In this document: piece after piece, positions 1-9,681 of the stretch
Layout of the letters: each line of letters starts with the position of its first letter
How positions within the stretch are numbered: the stretch's first letter is position 1
DNA from: Pestalotiopsis fici W106-1
Taxonomy: Eukaryota; Ascomycota; Sordariomycetes; Amphisphaeriales; Sporocadaceae
Length of the DNA: 64,000 nucleotides
Assembly (NCBI RefSeq): GCF_000516985.1
Contig: NW_006917092.1
Location: forward strand, 124,001-188,000
Direction: 5' to 3'
The notes under the pieces: model-generated
Told to the model about the DNA's origin: nothing
Databases searched by the model: none
Seen by the model: only the letters and a program-made list of their open reading frames with translations
Program-made: the position numbers and the translations under genes

Positions 1-1031
1 GAGATACTTTTGGGGATTCTCGGCCAAGATCGTCTTTTGTTTCTCCGAATATGTAAAGTTGCTCCCATTCTTGCCTGCAAATCTTTGGCCAAAGCCAGCC
101 GTCACCCAGCCGGGGCTGCGAATGAAACACTCCATCTCGCCAACAACTGATTTCACCAAAACGTCAGCAAGATCGAACCGCGCCGAAATGTAATAATCCA
201 TTTAACTCACTCGGTTGAATACTGGGCACAATTTGAACTGCTGACGAGCCCGAACCAATGACTCCCACTTTCTTTCCCTTGAGGTCAACCGAGTAGTCCC
301 AGTTGGCACTATGCAGCATGGGGCCCTGGAACAGCTCACGACCCTTGATGGCAGGCCATTTCCACTTGTTGAGAACGCCGGTGGCATTGATGAAAACATG
401 CGCCTTATCCTCAATGACATCATTTGGATCGTCTCCCCGTTGGATCTTTACGTGCCACATTTTTTCCTCTTCATTCCAAAATGCCCCGACGACACGATGT
501 GACAACTTGATGTAGCGCATGAGGCCATACTTGTCGACGATGTTTTGAAAGTAAGCCAAAATCTCTGATGCGCTTGAGTAGCTGTGAATACCCAGTTAGT
601 AATGATTATTGCTTGTTTCGCTTTCTTCTCGATTGGCTAGTAGGGAGGACATACAAGGAGGACCATTTTGTCGAAGGCGCCCAGGACAGTTGATAGTTTA
701 CTGATGGAATGTCGCAGCCGCAGCCAGGGTACTTGTTCTCGTACCAGGTACCACCAATGGAGGGATTCTTTTCGTAGCAGACAAGATCCAGATCCAGGTT
801 ACTCTCCTGCACCTCGTGAGCAAAGTTGATGGCGCTTGCCCCAGCACCGACGCAGAGAACACGCAATTGCCGTTTAGTTCTGCTAGGTTCTTCAATGATT
901 TTATACTCTGCAGTAGGCGCATCGTCAGCCATGTCGGCTGACTTGACCTGAACCTGAATATCTGCGGTTGACTTGGCGTTGGCCAGCTTGCTAGTGGGAA
1001 CAGCATCCACAGTGATGCCAAGAGAACCCAT
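1..1031 (-). CDS. Baeyer-Villiger-type flavin monooxygenase, 3' part cut by window edge
   Basis: FAD- and NADPH-dependent monooxygenase that would insert oxygen next to a ketone. Exons 655-1031, 211-581 and <1-146, with introns 582-654 and 147-210; reading phase is kept across both. The first dinucleotide-binding motif GAGASA lies at residues 62-67, followed by the FAD-region GGTWYENKYPG at 93-103. Exon 2 carries the type I BVMO fingerprint F-Q-G-P-M-L-H-S-A-N-W-D and the second Rossmann motif GSGSSA. The start at 1031 (MGSLGI) is the first ATG and leaves an N-terminal extension of about 55 residues before the FAD domain. The C-terminal part lies outside the window. It resembles the BVMO at 33367-35359 in keeping W-D in the fingerprint and in its extension. 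Substrate unknown. Confidence 0.9.
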
Positions 1032-1974
1032 GTCCGCGAATCTGTATGTGTGTCTTTCAGTTGTCTGTTAAAAGATCGAGCAGTTCTTAGTTTGAAGTGC
1101 ACCGCGAAGAAAATGTTTCAATGAAGATAGAAATCTTCGTGAGACTGCGGGTTGGACAGATGCAAGATACAAGAAGGCAGTGATATCCTGAAATTCGCTG
1201 TTGCTACCTGGCTATAAACTCTAGCATTGATATGTGCATGTAAAGCTACCATTCCATTCAATCATCGGACGACAGTACGAGGAACCGCAAAAAGTCCAGT
1301 GCCTGGCCGTCACTCCCCCTCCACTTTCATCATTGTCCACCTCCACCTCCACCTCCACCTCCACCTTCCCCAGCTGCTTGCGGCGTGACTCGCTCGTGCG
1401 ACGCCACGATGTGGACTGCCCCTATCTAGGTACCCCAGACTTAGGTATCGAGCGCTAATTTCTGGAACTAAATCAGTAGGACTTTGATAGATTGATTTGA
1501 CGTGTTTCGATTGATGGAATAATGGCATACAAATCCTTCCATCTCTGGACCTGGGGGTGATGCCGAGAGAAGCATCCTGGCTGGCTAGCCGCCTACACGA
1601 TCCCACAAATTTCAATATTTTGAAATCTGAGAAATATTTTATCGTCCGTGGAGAAAGAGAGGCGACGGACCTAAGGAGAGAGAAAAGAGAAAGAAGACGC
1701 AGTGCTTGCTGTCGACCCCGCACATATCGAATGTTTTCAATATATACGGACAATCATCTACATACATGATCAATTCATTGAACTACGCAATTATAGCATT
1801 TTTCAAGTTAATTGTTCAATACCTATGTACGCGTTGATAATGTCCTGTGTCCTTCACTCACCCTGCATCGTGATGATAAGTTTTAAATTTTGCTGTCAAG
1901 CGTGATGTTCTAATGTTAAAATGTCGGGGTTCATAAATGGTGAGACGTAAATAAGGAGCCAAATCATCTTTGTA
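1032..1974. other. intergenic region with (TCCACC)5 repeat
   Basis: No gene seen. It holds the upstream region of the BVMO, a hexanucleotide repeat TCCACC x5 at 1336-1365, and a CTAGGTACC motif near 1427. Frames on both strands are short or low-complexity. Confidence 0.6.
1336..1365. repeat. (TCCACC)5 simple repeat
   Basis: Five perfect tandem copies of TCCACC. The arginine/tryptophan-rich frame it makes on the minus strand is an artefact of the repeat. Confidence 0.9.
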
Positions 1975-3023
1975 TCAAGCCAAAGAGGACTTTTCCAAAT
2001 CTACAAGGGCGGTAATGGGCCCCATGATTTCTTCACTTAAAGTTCCGACACTGGCTGTACCCAAGGGCCGTCGACCCTTGCCAGTACCATAGCCAAAAAA
2101 GTGAGAGACGACCGCCTTGACACCGGCCACTCCAACCTTTTGCAGCGCGCCGTCGGCATTGCTCAACTTGGACTGCAGCTGTCGGGCCTCCTGGACCTTG
2201 CCATCCCTCCACAGGCTCAGTAGTTGGACATGCGTCCTGGGCACAACGTTCGCAAGAGCTGCAATGACACCGTTGGATCCAGCTACCAATCCTGGAAGCA
2301 TGAAATCCGACTTGCCGGCAAAAGCGGCGAAATCATCTTCTGGTAGATTCGACCACACGCGCTGCAGTTTGCCCAAGTTGCCACAAGTCAACTTGCATCC
2401 GACAATCTTGCCGGGATATTTCTGGCCCAACGGGATAATACAGTCCGAAGAAATGTCAATGCCAGAGGTTACCGTGGGGAAGTTGTATATCAAAAATGGA
2501 AGTTCTGTCACTTCAGCAACCTGTTGCATTTGATTCAATATGAGCACCTATTCCACATGATGAAGGTTGAAAAAGAAGGCAATCATCGACTTACTGCTCC
2601 AAAGAAGTTCTCAACGACCGCAGGGGTCATAGCAGGTGCCCAGTAGGCCGGGGGCAGGACCAACGCAAAGTCAGCTCCAGCGGCATTTGCCTCTGCAATA
2701 TATTTCACAGTCTCCCGGACGCTGGGAGCGCCACAACCAACAATGAGTTTGACTTGGTTATAGCCGTTGGCGTCGAGGATTGCGCGGGCCTTGCTAATAA
2801 CTGTCTGTCGCTCTTCGTGGTCCAGGTGTGGCGCCTCGCCATTGCTTCCCTGTAGCACAAGACCTGCTACTCCAGCTTCAGCCATGCGCCGCACATGGGA
2901 CTCCATAGCACCAAAGTCGATGGACTCATCTTCTGCAAAAAAGGTAACGAGTGGCGTATACACGCCGAAAGGCGGCTTGGTGGCAATGCCGACAGTCATA
3001 TTGGAAGGCGCAAGGAAGATCAA
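1975..3023 (-). CDS. DapA/DHDPS-family aldolase (4-hydroxy-2-oxoglutarate aldolase-like)
   Basis: Class I (Schiff-base) pyruvate-type aldolase of the dihydrodipicolinate synthase family. Exons 2595-3023 and 1975-2547 with a 47-bp intron (2548-2594, GTAAGT..TAG); total 333 aa. Visible family marks are GSNGE (the GxxGE box that binds the keto acid), the tyrosine of LIYNFP and the Schiff-base lysine in GCKLTCGN. The start at 3023 is the first ATG; an internal Met eight residues later (MTVGIA) is also plausible. In fungi such proteins are usually 4-hydroxy-2-oxoglutarate or 2-keto-3-deoxy sugar-acid aldolases rather than lysine-biosynthesis enzymes, since fungi make lysine by the aminoadipate route. 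It is divergent from the aminotransferase at 3510, 486 bp away, which suggests shared control. Exact substrate unknown. Confidence 0.88.
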
Positions 3024-3509
3024 AGGTTCTGATGAATGGAAGAGGATATTGACTTGCTTGGCTACGGTCGAGACTTTGGCAGATCATTACCTGATGACGG
3101 TGGATGACTTTTATGGCGTCGGTTGAGGCTGGGTTTTCATAACACGTCGCGGGACCTATAGACCAACGATTGCACGTAGTGCATTCTTTCCTGAGCCGTG
3201 TGCTACCATGGTAGTCAGTCAGTTCTCGTAATCGAGGACGAAGATGGAATCGGTGATGCAAGTGGAGGTGGAGCGCCACCCGGAGCATTGGACTAATCCT
3301 CTGTCCATCTGCATGGTAATCCTAAGATACTGAAATCAAAGCATATCAAATGCTTGGTAAAAATTTGAAATATCTCTTATACTCACCATAAAACTCGAAC
3401 AGCAATTAGGTACATCGCTGGTTGTTGTATTTCATTGACTTGCTGAGCTTTGGTATCCATTTATCAGATTGAGCTTCAAGCACTGCGAGGCGTGATCAAG
3501 ACCGCCAAG
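3024..3509. promoter_or_regulatory. shared upstream region between aldolase and aminotransferase
   Basis: A 486-bp spacer between two divergent starts, with no convincing ORF. It probably holds both promoters; I see no clear TATA box or operator. Confidence 0.5.
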
Positions 3510-4820
3510 ATGGGCTCCATCGGGTTGCCGCCTTGCGAGTTTTTCCAGGACGTAACTTTCATACCGCCTGACGCGATATTTGAGCTCACCAAGCATTACA
3601 ATGCGGACCGTAGTGCCCAAAAGGTCAATCTCGGCCAAGGCACGTACAAGGACGAAAATGGTGACCCATGGATTTTGCCAGCAATTCAAGGCGCCAAGGA
3701 AAAGATCAGGGACGCCAACCACGAATATCTTCCAATCTTGGGTCTGGCCAGCTTCAGAGGCCTGGCGACCGAGCTGATGTTAGGCGAGTCTGCGCCAGCA
3801 GTGACCGAGGGGCGGGTGGCCTCGTGTCAAGCGCTGTCCGGCACGGGAGCCTTGCACTTGGCTGGTTTGATGCTCTACCAGGCGCTGGGCCCGTCTCACA
3901 CGGTCTACATCACAGAACCCACTTGGTCCAACCATCGTCAAGTCTTTGAGGCTGTCGGTTTCAATGTGCAAAGCTACAAGTACTATGACGAGGCAACGGG
4001 CAAACTGGACTTTCGCTCTGTCGAGCAGACTCTTGAAAATGCCGAACCTGGCTCCATTTTTGTGCTACATGCGTGCGCTCACAATCCCAGTGGTTGCGAT
4101 CCAAGCGAGGACCAGTGGCGGAAGATGGCAACAATCACTAAACGGCGGAAGCTGTTCCCGCTCTTCGATGCAGCATACCTGGGCATCACCTCCGGATCTT
4201 ACGACACGGACGCCTTTGCTATCCGGCATTTCATCAACGACATGGGCATCGAGGCGGCCGTCTGCGCATCCTTTGCCAAGAATATGGGCCTCTACGGTGA
4301 GCGTGTTGGGTTAGTCAGCTTCGTCACACAGACACCCTCCGCCGCAATGGCCGTCGAATCCAGGTTGGCCCAGTTCGTCCGCAGCGAAATATCCAACCCG
4401 CCGGCCTTTGGCGCCCGCATCGTGGCGGCTGTTCTTGGCGACGTCGAACTCCGCGCCGAGTGGCAAAGAAATCTTCAAACCATGAGCTCCCGAATCGCCG
4501 GCATGCGGCAGGGGCTGTACGATGCGCTTGTAAAGTTAGAGACGCCGGGGCAGTGGGAGCGCATCATTCAGCAAAAGGGGATGTTTTGTATCCTGGGATT
4601 GCCTCTGGATCGCGTGTTGAGCTTGAAAAGTGAGTTTCTTCGTCTTGTTTTCCTTTCCCCTCCCTATCTTATGTTCAGAACAGACTGCTGACCATTTCAA
4701 TGAAAAGAGAGCTTCCACGTATACATGGCCGATAACTCGCGTATCTCGCTGGCAGGACTGAACCACAACAATGTGCAATATACGGCAGAGTCCATAGACA
4801 AAGTGCAGAGGTCCGGATGA
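3510..4820 (+). CDS. aspartate aminotransferase-like class I aminotransferase
   Basis: PLP-dependent transaminase of fold type I. Exons 3510-4629 and 4708-4820; 410 aa, the normal length for the family. The start MGSIGLPPCEFF is chosen over an in-frame upstream Met at 3450 because aspartate aminotransferases begin just before the F-x-x-V segment. Seen: HNPSG at 191-195, D220 and Y223 (PLP ring contacts), K257 in SFAKNMGLYGERVG (Schiff-base lysine), and in exon 2 the terminal YMADN..RISLAGLN, typical of aspartate aminotransferase. Without the spliced exon the protein would lose this C-terminal helix. There is no clear mitochondrial presequence, so it is probably cytosolic. Next to a DapA-type aldolase it may supply the 2-oxo acid that the aldolase cleaves. 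Confidence 0.92.
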
Positions 4821-5312
4821 GCTGATGAAAGGATGCGATCGGTGGAAAAAAAGAGGAGTGACGACGATTACTTGATTTTAGCAATGGTCGCCCCGCACCA
4901 CAGTCAAGTCATGTAGTACCCGTGGACTCTGTAGATTCCGGTGACTAAAATACCTGGAGTCAGGAAAGCCTTATCGGGATTGGGCCTAAGTTGATTGGGT
5001 GGGACGCTCAAATTTCAGCGTAGATACAGGTATCTAGAAGCGGCTATTAGTCGATTGGTGGCGCACTCTCCAGGGATGTCCAGTGCCTACCGGTGACAAC
5101 TATGTAGGCTGCGAAAGCCGCTGGGAGACTTCCAACTGTGCTGTGCCCAGCTCCGTGTTCTCCAACTGCCTCCAAACCTTTGAATGCCATCGCAACCCAT
5201 TCTTAGCATATCCTGTCGATTCCAACGCACACTCGATTGAGGTCTGCTCGCTAGTAAACACTACTTTCCGCATCGGATTCCGTTGGGTCAGCAGATCTTG
5301 TTTCGCCTTAAA
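4821..5312. other. intergenic region
   Basis: Upstream region of the C2H2 regulator gene. A few short frames lack family features; nothing else seen. Confidence 0.5.
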
Positions 5313-7816
5313 ATGAGTTCCAATGATCGGCCATTTAGCTGCAACATCTGCTCCAAGACCTTTACAAGAAGTGTAGGTGGGACATATTACCCAGGCTGCC
5401 AAAAATCGAGACTGACCCTGTTCAAAGGAAAATTTACAACGACACAAGAGAACTCGTATGTTGATCTGGTGGCCTGTCCGTATCGGCATGCTGACGCAGG
5501 GGCTTGTTCGGTTTCCTAGGCCACGGCGGCGAGACTCGCAGGATATTCCAATGCCAACATTGTCTATGTCGATTCTCTAGGAGGTACAAAATGACATGAT
5601 ACCCTTGAGTTGTGTAGTCATGGTGTGGTTTCCCATCACTTGCTGACCAATTCCCCTGTGTTACAGAGATGTCTGCAAGCGCCACACTGAACGCTGTTCT
5701 ATAACGCACCGCAACCCGGAGCCCGTGGGAGATGTTGGTAGTACTCAAGTGTCCCCAGGTACGATTTGTCTGGCCTCAAACAGTGCAACGCCAGCACCAG
5801 CGGCAGCAAATGTGACGTCGGCTGCCGGCTCCATGCCGACTTATATGGATGATGCACCAACCGTTGCAAGGACTGCTTTCGACTCTGTCACATCCCCGTA
5901 AGTCGAATAACTTGTCAAGAGAGTCGAGCCAGCCCCCATGTATTGCCTAGGCTAATCTTGTACGAATCAAGGGACGGTATGTCTTCAACAGACATACATG
6001 TAAACGCCTACTTTGAATATTTCCACCCAGCGCTGCCTCTTGTACATCGTTCGACATTTTTGACATCCTCACCACCAAAGCTTTTAGTGGACATTATCGT
6101 CGCTATCGGCCTGTTGTACTCGGCTGAGACACCCGGCCTCGGACATGCCAAAGCCGCTTGTGTAAAGAAGAGTCAGAGTCTCTGGCGTCAGGGCGTTGAT
6201 GAACTCAATCGTCGCGTAGGTTTCCGGTCCTCAAGTTCATCAGAGCATTCCCACCCGGTAAGAGTTGAATAGATTGCTCACAGTCATCTAGGCATCTTAT
6301 GACTGGCGAGAGCTACGAAAGACATGGATGATGCAGTCATGGCTTTTGCACATTGTCTATGGTGCATTTATGGACAATGCCTCGCATGCAGAGAGAGTTC
6401 GGAAGATGCTGAGATCGCTGGTTGATGTAAGTGCAGCATCCCACCATGCCGAAATTCCGTATCACAGAGACCAGACACTTATCTAATGTTCATCAGGCTG
6501 TAAGAGATCTTGGCCTTCTCAAGCAAGTCGTCGCTACTTCGGCAAACTCCCCTGTGTGGCCGCAGATGGAGGCAGAAAGTTCGGAAGCAGCTCAGGCTGT
6601 GGAGGCGTACGAGCAGTGGCAAATCTACATCAGTGAAGAGTCATTGAAACTCTCCATATACACGCTGCTCCTTCTAGACCATCACGTTTTCTCGTGCGCC
6701 AATATCCGACCCCTGATCTCAACGGTCGAATGTCTCTGGGAACTGCCTCTAGCCGAGTCGTTATGGGAAGCGGAGACGGCCGAGGCTTGGTATGAGCGTC
6801 GCTGCCAACATGACTATAATATGATCTCTGGCTCGCCTCGGGCCACAACTAGCTCCTTCAAGGGCTTCCTATCCACAGCTACGCAGTCACTCCTATCAGA
6901 GACACAGGACGCCAGCTTGCTCGCAATGTTGGCCCGCTCATCATTTGCTATGATGTGTGTCTTGAGCAATCTTGACGCGCTGGTCAAGGACTTTACGCGA
7001 TGTTACTACCAGCTTCCGCCTAGCCCTGCTGACCCGTCTGCATTTCACATCCTAACACAAAGCCAAACGCGGCAGATTTGTTCTGCTCTCAGCGTGCTCT
7101 CTGCCGTAGTAAAGGAGAAGGTGGGTTCAGCGACGCTTGAGGCTGATCAGTCAGTCTGGCATGCCTGTCAGATTTTGACTTGGTCGCTCAAGCTGAGTCT
7201 CTGTCGACCAGACGACCTTCTAGTCGGCGGCATCGTGGAGAACCGAGTGTTTGCTAGTCTGGTTACCGCCACGCATCTCACCGTGGACAGCTACGTCACG
7301 TTTAAACGCACCACGCATGCAGCCAAGCAGCGGAACGATGAAGGCGATGGCATGATCGCTGTCATTGACGATCTGACTGAGGCATTATCTGCCATTGCTG
7401 CGCTTGATGCAAGACTGGCATTACGCGAATCACCTTGGATTACGGCAGCCAGCTATCGACTGCTCCTGACTGTCTGGCGTACGCTGCATGTGGCAACTGC
7501 TGACATTTATGAAAAGCTGAACAAATGCAATGGCACGCTGACGAGCCGCTCCTTTGGTTCGAGCATCCTTATTTTGAATTCTATCCTGGAAACAGTGACA
7601 GAGAGTAGCAAACAGCGATCCCTTCATCACAGCCCAGGGTCTGCCTCCCGTCGCTTGTGGTCATTTGATGCGGATATGCTCAACCTGACATTGGCTCAGG
7701 GCGAGACTGATCTAGTGAATCTCATTGTGCAGATTTGCAAGAGTCGATCTGTATGGGTGATTGGGCCATCACTAGTTAATGCAGTTCAAGATGCCATGGC
7801 GAACGCGGCAAGATAG
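5313..7816 (+). CDS. C2H2 zinc-finger/Fungal_trans transcription factor
   Basis: Nuclear DNA-binding regulator. A model that keeps phase uses exons 5313-5370, 5520-5583, 5667-5897, 5951-6215, 6292-6426 and 6497-7816 (690 aa). The second finger is rebuilt perfectly across intron 5584-5666: FQCQHCLCRFSRR joins DVCKRHTERC, giving C-x2-C-x12-H-x4-C, the usual fungal form. The first finger starts with CNICSKTFTR but its two histidines are not found in the joined exons, and the intron after it needs a weak GTGTAG donor, so the 5' end is either mis-modelled or eroded. Downstream is the helical Fungal_trans domain, with W-L-L-H-I-V-Y-G-A-F-M-D-N shared with C2H2 regulators. A second donor at 6258 would also stay in frame. 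It lies between the aldolase/aminotransferase pair and the dehydrogenase, so local control is likely. Target unknown. Confidence 0.8.
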
Positions 7817-8496
7817 AATCGTGTAGATGCAACCAGCAATGGGATTACTCCTCTACGTGTGCCTAGGTGCTGCCCTACAATAGACTTGGCCGATAAGAAA
7901 GATGACATTGACATGGCTGGGCCGACTTGGTCCAATTATTTCAGTGAGGTGGGTCTGTTACCTATAGAAATTACACTAGAAATTCATAGGTTGGCCAACA
8001 AAGACAAAAGACCTTCCTCGAGGAAATCTATCTCACTTGATGCGGCAAGCCATCAATGCATGCATCAGTATCGTATTGGATGATCACCTAGTACCTATTA
8101 TGGAATACGAGTTGTTATGTGTATCAAGTGGCTTGAGCTAAATTGAGTGGACAGCACTGAGTGCCCCTAGAAATGATCTGGGGCATGTGGACAATAGCGG
8201 AGCTCCACCGCCGCTGCCGCTCTTCTTTCGCAAGCCACGTTCAGCCAACCTGTAATAGTGTAACCTGTAGGAAGTTCATCCCCTCTCTCAGGTGCCTGTT
8301 TGGATACAAAGGTTGAATATAGAATGCTCGCACTGGAAATGAAAACATTGATCAACATCAAAGCGAAGATTTACCTCGGACAGGGACAAGGTGTTACACT
8401 TGTTTGGTCTTAGCACTCTTAAATATTGCTGGCATCGCATTTGAAAATCGGAAGATAGAATTCTGAAAATTTCCTGCCTATAATTTGTTGGGAACC
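7817..8496. other. intergenic region
   Basis: 3' end of the C2H2 regulator gene and promoter of the dehydrogenase. A 74-codon frame at 7859-8083 shows no known features and is not called. Confidence 0.5.
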
Positions 8497-9571
8497 ATGT
8501 CTTTACCAAGGATTGGATGGGTACGTTTCCTTTGGCAAGACAAATCGTGCCTGGATTTGCTCCTCCATAGAGACTGACGCGATCGAATAGTACGGCCTTG
8601 GGTCGATGGGCATCGGCATGGCCCTCAACCTCCAAAAGCACCTCACAGCTATCGGTTCTTCACCACTTGTATACAGCAACCGCACATTGGCAAGAGGCGA
8701 TCCCCTCAAGGCCGAGGGCGCCAGCCCCGTTGATGACTTCAAGACGGTGGTCAAGTCGACTGACATTATTTTTACCATGGTATGTCGGTTTAGAAACCCT
8801 CAACCACTTTTTACGGGATACTGAACAGACGCGGCATGAAAGATCTCGGATGACAGCATCCTGGACGCTCTGGTAGAGGAAGCCACCTCGCTTGAGAACA
8901 TCCAGGGTAAGCTGTTCATCGACACATCAACAGTGCATCCGTCAACAAGCTCCGCCGTAGCCAAGGCCCTGAAAGTCAAGGGCGCAGAGTTTATTGCTTC
9001 CCCCGTCTTTGGCGCAAGCCCCATGGCGGCAGCAGGCAAGCTCATCTTTGCCATGGCGGGTCCCCATGAGCAAATCACACGAGTATCACCATTCATTCAG
9101 GACGTGATGGGCCGCCAAATTATCAACATGGGCGCCGACGTCCAGAATTCAAGTTTACTCAAGATTTCGGGCAACATCTTTGTCATTGGCTTCCAAGAGT
9201 TGATTGCCGAGGCTCAAGTGTTCGCCGAGAAGACGGGTCTGGGAACAGGGCGCATGGAGGAGTTTATCGGCAGCATGTTTGGTCCCGTTCTCGAGAGTTA
9301 TTCCAAGCGCATGACGTCCGGGGCCTGGGCGCCGCCGCTGGGCACGCCACCAGGTTTTGCCGTCAGTCTGGCGTCCAAGGATGCTCGCCACGCCCTAGCT
9401 ATTGCTGAAGAAAAAGGGACGCAATTGCCTACACTGGCAACGGCCCTCAATCGTATGACCAAGGCCCGGGAATATGCCGGCGAGTCATTGGACAGCGCGT
9501 CCGTGTATGGCATTGCCAGAATGGAGGCGGGTCTCCCATTCTGGAGCGAGAACAGTAGACAGAGCAATTAA
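8497..9571 (+). CDS. 3-hydroxyisobutyrate dehydrogenase-family (beta-hydroxyacid) dehydrogenase
   Basis: NAD(P)-dependent dehydrogenase of the 3-hydroxyisobutyrate/6-phosphogluconate family. Exons 8497-8520, 8591-8779 and 8843-9571; 313 aa. The first exon codes only MSLPRIGW; splicing to YGLGSMGIGMALNL restores the GxGxxG nucleotide-binding loop, which fixes the start. Other visible marks are the F-I-D-T-S-T-V-H-P substrate segment and the catalytic-type lysine region NSSLLKISGN (K-x3-N). The C-terminal helical half is complete. No targeting sequence is evident. It could reduce or oxidise a branched short hydroxyacid or a tartronate-semialdehyde-like product made by the neighbouring aldolase. 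The family is certain; the substrate is not. Confidence 0.92.
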
Positions 9572-9681
9572 TCAGATGCACACTTCAAATCAAAGTAGTT
9601 AATTAGAGACCTCATCCCAAGCCACAGTGAGCTGACGATATATGGGATGGAAATACCTCGTCTTGTTAATTTCTGCCTAGT

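Noticed and set aside
1310..1753. 147-codon minus-strand frame
   Set aside because: Its C-terminal end is the translated TCCACC repeat; the rest shows no family.
5760..5890. Possible Zn2Cys6 cluster in another frame of the C2H2 gene's third exon
   Set aside because: The cysteine spacing is wrong (second cysteine is S, C-x8-C) and the frame has a stop.
7859..8083. 74-codon plus-strand frame after the C2H2 regulator
   Set aside because: No family features and not needed to complete the regulator, which ends cleanly at 7816.
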